From Halorarius halobius (GTDB lineage: Archaea; Halobacteriota; Halobacteria; Halobacteriales; Haloarculaceae): a stretch of DNA of 64,000 nucleotides. Both the position numbers and the translations under genes were made by a program. Every line of letters begins with the position of its first letter. Position 1 is the first letter of the stretch. The notes beneath the pieces are model-generated. The model was given only the letters and a program-made list of their open reading frames with translations. It was not told the origin of the DNA and ran no database searches. This document shows, piece after piece, positions 41,413 through 49,569 of the stretch. The DNA lies in NCBI RefSeq assembly GCF_024298865.1, contig NZ_CP101161.1:827227-891226 (forward strand), given 5' to 3'.

Positions 41413-43185
41413 ATGCCGAGCAAGGTCGAAGGCTGGAAGGACGAGGTCTACGGGAACGACATCCGTGACCGTCTCTTCGAGTTCGCCGACGACGGGTGGG
41501 AGGCCATCCCCGAGGACGAACAGGACGAGTGGTTCGAGCGGTTCAAGTGGTGGGGGCTGTACCACCAGCGGAAGGGCCAGGAGAGCTACTTCATGATGCG
41601 CATCGGGACGCCCAACGGCGTCCTGAAGCCGGGGCAACTGGAGGTCGTCGCGGAGGTGGCCGACGAGTACGCGCGGGGGCCCGTCGACAACCCCGAGTTC
41701 GGCGCCGCTGTCTGTGACTGGACGACCCGCCAGTCCATCCAGCTCCACTGGATAAAACTCGAGGACGTGCCCGAGATATTCGAGAAACTGGAGTCGGCGG
41801 GGCTGTCGACCCAGCAGGCGTGTGGCGATTCCTGGCGCAACATCGTCGGCTGTCCCGTCGCCGGGAAGGACACCCACGAGTTCATCGACGCCTGGCCCGT
41901 CGCCGAACAGCTCCACGAGCAGTTCAAGGGCGACGACGACCACGCGAACCTCCCCCGGAAGTGGAAGGTGTCGGTCACCGGCTGTACGGAGGGCTGTGGC
42001 CAGGGGGACATCAACGACCTCGCGTTCGAACCGGCCGTCAAGGAGATAGACGGCGAGGATGTCAAGGGGTTCAACGTCCGCGTCGGCGGCGGCCTCGCCC
42101 GGAAGGAGCCGCGCTTTGCCCGCGACATCGACGTGTTCGTCACGCCCGACGAGGCGACCGAGGTGGCGGGCGCCATCTCCGCGCTGTTCCGCGAGCACGG
42201 CGACCGCGAGGACCGGTTCAACGCCCGCATCAAGTTCCTCGTCGACGAGTGGGGGACCGAGAAACTCCGCCGCGTCCTGCAGGAGGAGTTCGTCGACGAC
42301 GAGTTGAAGACGGCGGGCGAGGACCTCCGCGAGCAGTACACCTACAACGCCGGCGAGGGCGACCACGGCGACCACGTCGGCGTCCACGAACAGCCGGACG
42401 GCAACTACTACGTCGGCCTCTCCGTCCTGGTCGGCCGGCAGGGCGTCGACGACGTGTACGAACTCGCCCGTCTCGCCGACGAGTACGGCTCCGGCGAGGT
42501 GCGGCTCACCCAGCGACAGAACGTCATCATCACGGACGCCCCCGAGGAGAAGCTGGACGCGCTACTGGACGAACCCCTGCTCGACGACTACTCGCCGGAC
42601 CCCCACCCGTTCATGCGCGGCTCCATCGCCTGCACCGGCACCGAGTACTGCTCGCTGTCCATCGTCGAGACCAAAAATCGGATGGTGCGGTACGCCCGCT
42701 GGCTGAAGGAGAACGTCGACGTGCCGGCGGGCGTCGAGGACTTCCACATCCACCTGTCGGGCTGTACCGCCTCCTGTGCCCAGCCGCAGATAGCCGACGT
42801 CTCCCTGCGCGGGATGAAGACCCGCAAGGACGGCGAACCGGTCGAGGCGTTCGACGTCGGCCTCGGGGGCGGTCTCGGGGAGAACCCACAGTTCGCCGAC
42901 TGGGTCGAGATGCGCGTCGCGGCCGACGAGGTGCCCGGCTACGTCGAGAACCTCCTCGACGTGTACGAACAGGAGCGCGCCGACGGACAGAGCTTCCGCG
43001 AGTTCGTCGCCGAGCGGGACGACGACGAGTTGACGGGGCTCGCCGACCCCGAGGAGACCAGCTACGAGGACCCGTACATGCACAACACGAAGATGACGTG
43101 GTACCCGTACGCCGACGAGGACGAGATGGCCCAGAGCCCCGCACCGACCGACGGGCAGGGTCAGCCGCTCGCCTCCGACGACTGA
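41413..43185 (+). CDS. Ferredoxin-dependent nitrite/sulfite reductase (siroheme, 4Fe-4S)
   Basis: Siroheme reductase of 590 residues performing six-electron reduction of nitrite to ammonia or sulfite to sulfide. It has the two-fold repeated architecture of the family (ferredoxin-like half plus siroheme half, twice). The C-terminal half holds the cluster cysteines 407, 413, 451 and 455 (CTGTEYC and GCTASC, i.e. C-x5-C and C-x3-C). The N-terminal half has the pseudo-equivalent GCPVAG and GCTEGCGQGD. Nitrite versus sulfite preference cannot be set by eye; there is no nitrate reductase, transporter or cysteine gene nearby. A TATA-like GGTTTATG lies ~18-25 bases upstream. The convergent gene ends on the very next base. 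Confidence 0.9.
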   Translation: MPSKVEGWKDEVYGNDIRDRLFEFADDGWEAIPEDEQDEWFERFKWWGLYHQRKGQESYFMMRIGTPNGVLKPGQLEVVAEVADEYARGPVDNPEFGAAVCDWTTRQSIQLHWIKLEDVPEIFEKLESAGLSTQQACGDSWRNIVGCPVAGKDTHEFIDAWPVAEQLHEQFKGDDDHANLPRKWKVSVTGCTEGCGQGDINDLAFEPAVKEIDGEDVKGFNVRVGGGLARKEPRFARDIDVFVTPDEATEVAGAISALFREHGDREDRFNARIKFLVDEWGTEKLRRVLQEEFVDDELKTAGEDLREQYTYNAGEGDHGDHVGVHEQPDGNYYVGLSVLVGRQGVDDVYELARLADEYGSGEVRLTQRQNVIITDAPEEKLDALLDEPLLDDYSPDPHPFMRGSIACTGTEYCSLSIVETKNRMVRYARWLKENVDVPAGVEDFHIHLSGCTASCAQPQIADVSLRGMKTRKDGEPVEAFDVGLGGGLGENPQFADWVEMRVAADEVPGYVENLLDVYEQERADGQSFREFVAERDDDELTGLADPEETSYEDPYMHNTKMTWYPYADEDEMAQSPAPTDGQGQPLASDD

Positions 43186-43593
43186 CTACGGGATTCGCTC
43201 GGTCAGGAACCCCACGGCGACGACGGCGACGACGAGGTGGAGGAACGCCAGCACGAGCACGCCGCCGGTCGTCGCCCCGGGGAGCGCGGGCGCGACGACG
43301 ACGTCGGGCACCCACGAGACCACAAGCACCGCGCCGGCGACGAGCGTGAACGTCCGGTCCGGGTCGGCGACCACGCGCCACAGCACCGCGTACACGAGCG
43401 TCGCGCCGACCACCCCGATGACCGTGAACAGGGTCGACGGCCCGTAGCCGAACGGGTCGAACCCCGGCGCCACGTCGAGTACGCGGGCGGCCGAGACGAC
43501 GAGCGCGACCGCCACGACCGCGACGACCAGCGCCGAGAGGCCGCGTCTCGCTATCTCCCGGTCGTCGGGCCGGTCAGCGTTCCCGGAGGACAT
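43186..43593 (-). CDS. Four-helix membrane protein (DUF6069-like)
   Basis: Protein of 135 residues with four hydrophobic helices (ALVVAVVAVALVVSAARVL; LFTVIGVVGATLVYAVLWRV; FTLVAGAVLVVSWVPDVVVA; LVLAFLHLVVAVVAVGFLTE). A charged N-terminus SGNADRPDDREIARR precedes them. Loop and helix pattern match, from memory, DUF6069. Function unknown. Its stop codon abuts that of the siroheme reductase gene without overlap. Confidence 0.75.
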   Translation of the reverse strand: MSSGNADRPDDREIARRGLSALVVAVVAVALVVSAARVLDVAPGFDPFGYGPSTLFTVIGVVGATLVYAVLWRVVADPDRTFTLVAGAVLVVSWVPDVVVAPALPGATTGGVLVLAFLHLVVAVVAVGFLTERIP

Positions 43594-43671
43594 GTCCGGA
43601 GCGTCGACGTACCGACACGTAAACGCTCCCCCGGTCGCCACGCTTACGCCGGCCGCCGCCGTCGTCCCGTC

Positions 43672-43962
43672 ATGGCCGACCGCATCATGACCGTCAACGC
43701 CTACACGACGCTGGACCTCGTGGACGCCGCCGCGGAGGGCCACGGGTTCGAGGAGGAGGCGTTCGCCACGGTCAACGTCACCACCCCGCGAACGGACCCC
43801 GACCACGTCGAGGTCGCCGTCGAGTTGGACAACACCGACCTCGACAGCCTGCCGGCACACGCCGACCGCCTGCGGCTCACCCCCGAGCAGGCCCGGGAGC
43901 TGGCGGCCGCCCTGGAGTCGGAGGCCGAATCGGTCGAGGACGCGCGCGACGGCGACGACTGA
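43672..43962 (+). CDS. Haloarchaeal small conserved protein (DUF6360-like)
   Basis: Soluble acidic protein of 96 residues: RIMTVNAYTTLDLVDAAAEG, FEEEAFATVNVTTPRTDPD and a helical C-terminus (LTPEQARELAAALESEAESV). From memory it resembles the haloarchaeal DUF6360 family, unchecked. The ATG at 43672 is preferred over upstream codons that overlap the divergent promoter. It precedes the M29 aminopeptidase gene by 30 bases, likely one transcript. Confidence 0.75.
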   Translation: MADRIMTVNAYTTLDLVDAAAEGHGFEEEAFATVNVTTPRTDPDHVEVAVELDNTDLDSLPAHADRLRLTPEQARELAAALESEAESVEDARDGDD

Positions 43963-43992
43963 CTTTTCACGCGCACGGTCCAACCGGGCGGC

Positions 43993-45093
43993 ATGGACGA
44001 CCGGATACGCGAACACGCCGAGACGCTGGTCGACTGGAGCGCGCGGGTCGACGCCGGCGACGACGTCGTCGTCTCGGTCGGCGAGGGCGCCCACGAGCTG
44101 GGCGTCGCCGTCGCGGAGGAACTGGGCGAGCGCGACGCCAACATGCTGGCGACGTACGCCTCCGGCGAGATGAGCCGGGCGTACCTGCGCGCACACGGCG
44201 GCGAGTTCGAGGATGACCCGGCCTACGAGCGGGCGCTGTACGAGGAAGCCGACAGCGTGCTCCTCCTCTCGGGGAGCCGCAACACCGCGGCGGCGGCTGA
44301 CGTGCCCGGCGACCGGCGGCAGGCGCGGAGCCGCGCGCGACAGGGCATCCGCGAGGCGCGGCTCGCCACCGACTGGGTGTCGACCGTCCACCCGACGCGG
44401 GCGATGGCCCAGCAGGCCGGCATGAGCTACGAGGCGTACCAGGCGTTCGTCTACGACGCCGTCCTCCGCGACTGGGCGGCGCTCGCCGACGAGATGGCCC
44501 GACTGAAGGAGCTCCTCGACGACGGGGAGGAGGTCCGAATCCGCAACGAGGGCACCGACCTCACGATGCGCATCGACGGCCGCACCGCCGTCAACTCCGC
44601 GGCGTCGGTCGCGTACGACTCCCATAACCTCCCCTCGGGCGAGGTGTTCACCGCGCCGTACGCGACGGCCGGCTACGTCACCTTCGACGTCCCGCAGACG
44701 GTCCGGGGCACCCGCGTCGAGGACGTCCGGCTCACCTTCGAGGAGGGCGAGGTCACCGACTACGAGGCCGCACGGGGCGAGAGCGTCGTCGAGGAGATAC
44801 TCGACACCGACGAGGGCGCGCGCCGCCTCGGCGAACTCGGCGTCGGAATGAACCGCGGCATCGACCGCGTCACCGACAACCTCCTGTTCGACGAGAAGAT
44901 GGGCGGCACGGTCCACCTCGCGTTGGGTCGGGCGTACGACGCGAACCTCCCCGAGGGCGAGGCGGGCAACGACTCGGCGGTCCACGTCGACCTCATCACG
45001 GACATGCGCGGCGAGTCGACGCTAGAAGTCGACGGCGAGGTACTCCAGCGCGACGGCGTGTTCCGGTGGGAAGACGGGTTCGACGGCGACTGA
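43993..45093 (+). CDS. M29 family aminopeptidase
   Basis: Cytosolic metallo-aminopeptidase of 366 residues (thermophilic aminopeptidase T family), removing N-terminal amino acids. Family text: VRIRNEGTDLTMRIDGRTAV, SHNLPSGEVFTAPYATAGYV (metal ligands Glu and His lie here and later), VVEEILDTDEGARRLGELGV and NLLFDEKMGGTVHLALGRAY. Length is slightly under the usual ~400. It probably shares a transcript with the small gene before it; the dUTPase-like gene follows after 47 bases. Confidence 0.92.
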   Translation: MDDRIREHAETLVDWSARVDAGDDVVVSVGEGAHELGVAVAEELGERDANMLATYASGEMSRAYLRAHGGEFEDDPAYERALYEEADSVLLLSGSRNTAAAADVPGDRRQARSRARQGIREARLATDWVSTVHPTRAMAQQAGMSYEAYQAFVYDAVLRDWAALADEMARLKELLDDGEEVRIRNEGTDLTMRIDGRTAVNSAASVAYDSHNLPSGEVFTAPYATAGYVTFDVPQTVRGTRVEDVRLTFEEGEVTDYEAARGESVVEEILDTDEGARRLGELGVGMNRGIDRVTDNLLFDEKMGGTVHLALGRAYDANLPEGEAGNDSAVHVDLITDMRGESTLEVDGEVLQRDGVFRWEDGFDGD

Positions 45094-45140
45094 GACCACT
45101 CCCCGCCACGCATTTCCGCCGCGCCCCCGAATCCTCGGGT

Positions 45141-45563
45141 ATGCCATCGCCGGTCGAGTTCCTCGACGGACTGATTCACGAACCCTCGCAGGTCGACGAC
45201 GATGGGGTCTCGCTCACCGCCGGGCAGGTGTACCGCATCACCGAAGCGGGCCAGGCCGACTTCGGCGGCGAGGAGTACGCCGACCCCGCCACCGAACCGG
45301 TCGACACCGAACGCCGCGACGCGGCCGACGAGTACGGCTGGTGGGAACTCGACGCGGGCACCTACCTGCTCGCGTTCAACGAGTCGCTCCAGAGCGCCAA
45401 CGTCTCGTTCGTCCTCCAGCCCCACGAGCGACTGCTCGCGCTGGGTGCGAGCCACCCGACGGCTCACGTCACCGACGTCGGGCCGGTGCCGCTGTCGGTG
45501 CCGGAAGCGGGCGTCGCGCTCAAGGAGAACGCGCAGGTGTCGCGGCTGGTCGACACTGACTGA
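45141..45563 (+). CDS. dUTPase/dCTP deaminase-like protein, degenerate
   Basis: Protein of 140 residues with the dUTPase-fold outline: an N-terminal AGQVYRITEAGQADFGGEEY, then WWELDAGTYLLAFNESLQSA and VSFVLQPHERLLALGA. In active trimers the equivalent positions carry RSSL and a Gly-rich loop with a catalytic Asp/Tyr; here RSS is replaced by QPHER and the uridine loop cannot be seen. It may be an inactive paralogue or have shifted specificity. Start at ATG 45141 follows ATCCTCGGGT. Confidence 0.7.
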   Translation: MPSPVEFLDGLIHEPSQVDDDGVSLTAGQVYRITEAGQADFGGEEYADPATEPVDTERRDAADEYGWWELDAGTYLLAFNESLQSANVSFVLQPHERLLALGASHPTAHVTDVGPVPLSVPEAGVALKENAQVSRLVDTD

Positions 45564-45621
45564 ACGGTAACGACGGTTCGTCGCCCCGGTCGGATCTGCT
45601 CCTGCTCGCGGCTCACTACGT

Positions 45622-45768
45622 TCGCCGTTCGTCATGCCGCGGCCTCCCTGCGGTCGGCCACGCTACGCCTCGCGTGTCGCTCCCGCCGGTCGCTCGTGCC
45701 GCGCTACTCACGGCTCCCTTCGGTCGCCGTTCGTCATGCCGCGGCCTCCCTGCGGTCGGCCACGCTAC
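45622..45768. repeat. Two 45-bp direct repeats
   Basis: Bases 45622-45666 and 45724-45768 are identical (TCGCCGTTCGTCATGCCGCG... to ...CACGCTAC), 102 bp apart. The second copy runs into the last codon of the convergent metalloprotease gene. The first is preceded by CTCACTACGTTCG (45612-45624), a 13-mer also present at two other intergenic sites. No gene fits the 201-bp spacer. Confidence 0.9.
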
Positions 45769-46763
45769 TCCCACCACTCGCTCCGCCGCACCGACGGGTC
45801 GTCGCTGGCCAGCGGCGACGGGAGTTCCTCGTCGGTCAGACCGAACCCGCGAGCCAGCCAGAAGCCGACGTGCCAGCCCCGCGCCTCGGTGTCGACGCCA
45901 GCGACGACGATGTGCAGTCCAGTGAACGTCTCCAGCGCGCCGTCGCCGTCGGGGTCACGACCCCGGAGCGAGCCACACGACCCCGCGCCGGCGGTGCAGG
46001 GCGCCTCCTCGCCGAAGGCGACGACCACGTCCGCCGCGGTGCGGTTGTCCGTCCGGACGAACGAGACGTTGTCCGGGACGGTGCCGTCGGCGCCGTCGGC
46101 GAAGTAGCCGAGCGCGCCCTGCACCTGCCGTTCCGTCGCGTCACGCTCGTCCGCGGAGACGTTCGCGTAGTCGACGTACACCGACAGCTCAGGGTCGGGC
46201 CACGGCATCGCGCGCTCGGTCGCGTCCGGCTGGGGGAGCGTCGTCAACTGCGAGCGGTGTTGCATCACCTGCTCGGGCGCGTCGCCGTGGTGGAGCCCGA
46301 GCGTGTGCCCGAGTTCGTGTTTCAGCACCGACACCGTCGACTCCGTCGAGTAGTTGTCCCGCACCCGGACCACGACCGGGCGCCGGACCTGTTCGGGGTC
46401 TTCGAGGATGGGCGCACAGCCGGCCGTGTAGCTCTCCGAGCCGCAGTTCTCGATGCTGTCGACGATTCGGACTTCGATGTCCGGGTCGGGGGCGTCGGAC
46501 GCGAGCTCGTACTCGACGGGGAAGCCGGCGTACTGCTCGGCGTTCGCCTCCCAGTAGTCGAGCGCCTCGCGGACCATCGGCCGGAAGTTCCGGTCGCTCT
46601 CCGCGGAGACGTTGACCGCGACCGTCAGCGTCCGCTCGCGGAAGTGGTTGTCCGCGTCGCCCGACCACGTCGGCGACGGCGACCCGGTGTCGCCGGTCCC
46701 GACGGGGGCCGAACAGCCAGCGAGGACCAGCAACGCGGCGACGACTCCGACCCGAACGCGCAT
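45765..46763 (-). CDS. Metzincin-type zinc metalloprotease lipoprotein
   Basis: Exported protease of 332 residues. A lipobox at the N-terminus (LLVLAGC, Cys17) indicates lipid anchoring. The active site HELGHTLGLHH (His149, Glu150, His153, His159, with Gly156) is the metzincin HExxHxxGxxH motif, and a later VMQH could supply the Met-turn. Cysteines 107 and 116 (ENCGSESYTAGC) and a later pair (PCTAGAGSC) may form disulfides. It resembles matrixin-like proteases without a recognisable prodomain. The start at 46763 follows the normal signal layout; the RNase P RNA gene is divergent. Confidence 0.88.
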   Translation of the reverse strand: MRVRVGVVAALLVLAGCSAPVGTGDTGSPSPTWSGDADNHFRERTLTVAVNVSAESDRNFRPMVREALDYWEANAEQYAGFPVEYELASDAPDPDIEVRIVDSIENCGSESYTAGCAPILEDPEQVRRPVVVRVRDNYSTESTVSVLKHELGHTLGLHHGDAPEQVMQHRSQLTTLPQPDATERAMPWPDPELSVYVDYANVSADERDATERQVQGALGYFADGADGTVPDNVSFVRTDNRTAADVVVAFGEEAPCTAGAGSCGSLRGRDPDGDGALETFTGLHIVVAGVDTEARGWHVGFWLARGFGLTDEELPSPLASDDPSVRRSEWWE

Positions 46764-46812
46764 TCCTCCCACGCTACGACGGCCTCGGGAAAGACGCTTG
46801 CGGCCCTCCGAT

Positions 46813-46822
46813 GGGCTTAGGG
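46813..46822 (+). promoter_or_regulatory. TATA box of RNase P RNA
   Basis: GGGCTTAGGG, 21-30 bases before the inferred RNA 5' end near 46843. Confidence 0.5.
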
Positions 46823-46842
46823 TTGACCGGGGCGTACGTCCG

Positions 46843-47238
46843 GTCGGCAGAGGGTGCCCGGCCGCCGCGACGACGTGCCTCTCGCGAGGCACGCTCGCGA
46901 GGAAAGTCCCCCCACCAGCCGGGCAGGTGACCGGGTGCAAACCCGGAGCGGGAGACCGCTGGCTATGGAACAGCAACGACACGTCCCGTCCCGAGCGATG
47001 AGGTGCGCGACCCGACCCGCGAGGCGAGGAAGCTAACCCACCGAGCGCGAGGCGCTCTGCGCCTCGGACCGGGCGAGCGGCCTCGGCCGCGACCCCGCGA
47101 GACGGACGGGGACCGATGGAACGGTGAATCCTCACCGGTGCAAGCCCGCCGCAACCAAGGTAGCCCGGATTCCCGCGGCGGGTGCTCAGCCGAATGCCGG
47201 GTGGAAACAGAAGGGGGCTTACTACCCTCAGCCGAACC
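46843..47238 (+). ncRNA. rnpB: RNase P RNA
   Basis: Catalytic RNA that cuts the 5' leaders off tRNA precursors. The CR-I signature GAGGAAAGTCC is at 46899-46909 and the 3' signature ACAGAAGGGGGCTTACT at 47207-47223. The closing stem P1 pairs TCGGCAGAGGG (46844-46854) with CCCTCAGCCGA (47225-47235) with one A-A mismatch. GGTGAATCCTCACCGGTGCAA and GCAAACCCGG-like loops occur between. Length about 395 nt, usual for type A archaeal RNA of halophiles. Ends are set by P1 and by the T-run CCTTTTT; they may be off by a few bases. Open frames across it are not genes. Confidence 0.96.
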
Positions 47239-47274
47239 TTTTTCCACGGCGAGCCTCCGGCTCGCCGGGAAAAA
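47239..47274. terminator. Hairpin terminator after RNase P RNA
   Basis: TTTTTCC, then GGCGAGCC (47248-47255), loop TCC, GGCTCGCC (47259-47266), then GGAAAAA. Stem and flanking T/A runs pair too, so it can end transcription from both sides: the rightward RNase P RNA and the leftward gene at 47911-47411. Confidence 0.75.
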
Positions 47275-47410
47275 CGTTCATGAAAAAGACACGGCGGGCC
47301 TCCCGTCGCGGCGCTCGCTCTACTCGCGCCGCGGTCGTCGGCCCTTGGTCCGGGGGCCTCACTACGTTCGGCCGCGGTGGAACCGCTCGGCGCTTCGCGC
47401 CTCGCGGATG

Positions 47411-47911
47411 CTACAGAAACCGCCGAACGTCCGCGACCGCGTCCTCGTGGTCCCAGTAGGCGTCGTCGGGCACCGACTCGAACCACGCGACGGTCATCTC
47501 GTCCCACGGGCCGAACGCCGGGGCCTCGGCGACGGGGCGACCGTCGACCGGGTCGGTGCCGACCACCACGTCGTGAGTCGTGGTCACCCGGTCGCCGTCT
47601 TCGTCGTGGTGGGTGATGCGGGCGACCCGCTCGATGCCTGCGACGGCGGGCGCGTCGCCGGTCAGCGCCGCGGCGAACCGCTCTGCGGTGACCACCCAGT
47701 CATCGTCCGGCGCGACCGTCGTGTACGGCAGTCGCCAGCCGTGGGGAGACTCCATCAGGAGGACGGCGTCGTCGCTCCTGGCACCGATGGCGACCATGCC
47801 GGCGATGGAGTCGAAGTAGTCGAGCGCGTCGGCGTCGTCGACGACCGTCTCCTCGCTGGAGGCCACGCCGGCGGCGCCACGGAGGGTCTCGGGGTCCGAG
47901 AGGACGTCCAT
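47411..47911 (-). CDS. Nudix-like protein lacking a clear Nudix box
   Basis: Protein of 166 residues. The order VAIGARSDDAVLLMESPHGW, LPYTTVAPDDDW and a helix (AERFAAALTGDAPAVAGIER) resembles the Nudix fold, but the catalytic GxxxxxExxxxxxxREUxEExGU box is not conserved. The second half is beta-rich (RVARITHHDEDGDRVTTTHD), ending WFESVPDDAYWDHEDAVADV. It may be a non-hydrolytic sensor of nucleotide-type ligands, as other haloarchaeal Nudix-like proteins might be. Confidence in the fold assignment is modest. Confidence 0.6.
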   Translation of the reverse strand: MDVLSDPETLRGAAGVASSEETVVDDADALDYFDSIAGMVAIGARSDDAVLLMESPHGWRLPYTTVAPDDDWVVTAERFAAALTGDAPAVAGIERVARITHHDEDGDRVTTTHDVVVGTDPVDGRPVAEAPAFGPWDEMTVAWFESVPDDAYWDHEDAVADVRRFL

Positions 47912-47976
47912 CCGCCCGTGGTTCCGAGAGCGGGACCGAAAGTCTGGCGGGCGTGTGCGGAGCTGTCACGTGGAGG

Positions 47977-48903
47977 CTACTCCCCGAACCACTCCGAAAG
48001 CGCCGCGCTCGTCGCCATCTCGACGACGCCGAACACGACCGCCGGCAAGCTCGCCACCGGTGGGAACCCGGCAGCGACGACCAGCGCCGCGGCGACGGCG
48101 AAGTCGCGCATCCCGACCGACAGCGTCGCCGCCACCCGCGTCCGGCGGTCGAACGGTGCGGCCGCCAGCCACCCGCCCGCGTAGCCCGCGAGGTTGAGCG
48201 CCAGCGCGCCGGCGAGGACGGCGGGGAGCAGGCCCGCGTTCGCCCGGACGACGCCGGCGTTGGCGGCCGTGACGACGCCGATGACGAGCACGACCATCAG
48301 CGCCGACACCGACGGGTAGCGGTCGTCGTGGCGGGAGACGCGGTCGGGAAACCGGGCGCGGGCCGCGACGGCCACCAGCATCGGCCCGACGACGGCGAGC
48401 AGGAGGTTCTCGACGACGCGACCGGCGGGGACGGGCACGTCCGCGACCAGCAGGGCCACCCACCCGGGTACGAGTGCGAGACTGCCGAGACCGACGGCGA
48501 CGAGCACGACCGTCGAGAGCGCCGTGTCGCCGCCCGCCAGTTCGGTCATCGTCGGCGTGACGAGTTCCGGCGTCACCGCCCCGAGGACGACGAACCCCAG
48601 CGTGAGGTGTGGACCGAGTCCGAGCAGGCTGGCGACGGCGAACGCCACGAGCGCCATCCCCGACTGCGCCAGCAGGACGACGCCGACGGCCCGCCGGTCG
48701 ACGGCGCGGAACGCGCCCGGCGACAGCGTCAGCGACACCGACCCGACCATCACCGCCAGCATCGGGAGCGTCAGCGCGGTCAGCGCGGACAGCGACGGGA
48801 CGAGTGCGCCGACGGCCACGGACAGCAGGACGAACCCGAGCAGGTGGTCGTCGACCGCGCCGAGCAGTCGGTCGACCGCTCCGAGGGGCCGGTTCGCGCT
48901 CAC
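47977..48903 (-). CDS. Bile acid:sodium symporter (SBF) family transporter
   Basis: Membrane transporter of 308 residues with about nine to ten helices. The SBF/BASS signatures are visible: GFVVLGAVTPELVTPTMTEL with LAGGDTALSTVVLVAVGLGS (the crossover region near the sodium sites), and later LAATLSVGMRDF-like text (RVAATLSVGMRDFAVAAALV). The family includes bile acid, pantoate and arsenite (Acr3) carriers; the substrate is unknown. The start GTG at 48903 overlaps the stop of the SelW-like gene by four bases (GTGA), so the genes are coupled. Confidence 0.85.
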   Translation of the reverse strand: MSANRPLGAVDRLLGAVDDHLLGFVLLSVAVGALVPSLSALTALTLPMLAVMVGSVSLTLSPGAFRAVDRRAVGVVLLAQSGMALVAFAVASLLGLGPHLTLGFVVLGAVTPELVTPTMTELAGGDTALSTVVLVAVGLGSLALVPGWVALLVADVPVPAGRVVENLLLAVVGPMLVAVAARARFPDRVSRHDDRYPSVSALMVVLVIGVVTAANAGVVRANAGLLPAVLAGALALNLAGYAGGWLAAAPFDRRTRVAATLSVGMRDFAVAAALVVAAGFPPVASLPAVVFGVVEMATSAALSEWFGE

Positions 48904-49130
48904 GCCCGCTCGCTGACCCGCTCGGCGATGGAATCGAGGTCGTACGCTTCGTCGTCCTTGTCGAAGACGGTCTCCCCGTCGACGCGAACCTCGAACACGC
49001 CGCCGTCGCCCGGACGGAGCGCGACCGTCTCGACGTTGCGCCCGAGCAGTTCGAGCAGGTGTCGCTGGGTGTCGACGGCCCGGTCGAGGTGTCCGCACGG
49101 CACGCAGTACTCGATTTCGACGTGCGTCAT
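48900..49130 (-). CDS. SelT/SelW/SelH (Rdx) family protein
   Basis: Thioredoxin-like protein of 76 residues with the CxxC redox motif near the N-terminus (YCVPC, Cys9 and Cys12). Family text is VEIEYCVPCGHLDRAVDTQR, then ALRPGDGGVFEVRVDGETVF, ending in a helix SIAERVSERA. The family binds or reduces partner proteins, with selenocysteine replaced by cysteine here. It is the first gene of an operon with the SBF transporter and divergent from an HxlR regulator. Confidence 0.88.
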   Translation of the reverse strand: MTHVEIEYCVPCGHLDRAVDTQRHLLELLGRNVETVALRPGDGGVFEVRVDGETVFDKDDEAYDLDSIAERVSERA

Positions 49131-49236
49131 GGGCGGACGATGGGCCACCAGCCCCGTAAGTCCGGGCGAAGGGTCGACTCACCGGGTGAGCACGCGCTCA
49201 CCCCGGGCTTTTGGCCCACCGGCCCCTCCGGCCGGT

Positions 49237-49569
49237 ATGAGCGACACCTGCACCGCCGGCTGGTGTGCCGACGCCGACTGGTGTTCGGTGACCTGCGCGG
49301 CGGCCGTCCTCGACGGGAAGTGGCACCCGGTGGTCGTCCACCGCCTGCTGTCCGACGGTCCGCAGGGGTTCGCGGCGCTGTCGGCCGTCGACGGCCTCTC
49401 GAACCGGGTGCTGTCGGACACGCTCGACGACCTGCGCGACGAGGGCGTCGTCTCCCGGCGGGTCGTCAGCGAGGAGCCGTTCCGCGTCGAGTACGCGCTG
49501 ACCGAGAAGGGCGCGGCGCTGGAGCCGGTCGTCGCCGCGATGGCCGACTGGGGCCGCGACTACGCCTGA
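49237..49569 (+). CDS. HxlR family winged-helix regulator
   Basis: Transcription factor of 110 residues. The HxlR winged helix is clear: AAAVLDGKWHPVVVHRLLSD, GLSNRVLSDTLDDLRDEGVV and YALTEKGAALEPVVAAMADW. The N-terminus is unusual: Cys5, Cys10, Cys16 and Cys20 (TCTAGWCADADWCSVTC), compared with the single conserved Cys of redox-sensing relatives, suggesting thiol or metal sensing. It is divergent from the SelW-like/SBF operon, the likely target. It overlaps the convergent phosphoribosyltransferase gene by ten bases. Confidence 0.88.
   Translation: MSDTCTAGWCADADWCSVTCAAAVLDGKWHPVVVHRLLSDGPQGFAALSAVDGLSNRVLSDTLDDLRDEGVVSRRVVSEEPFRVEYALTEKGAALEPVVAAMADWGRDYA

Noticed and set aside
46829..47459. 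Open frames across the RNase P RNA (both strands)
   Set aside because: The region carries RNase P signatures and a closing P1 stem; the frames have no coding character.
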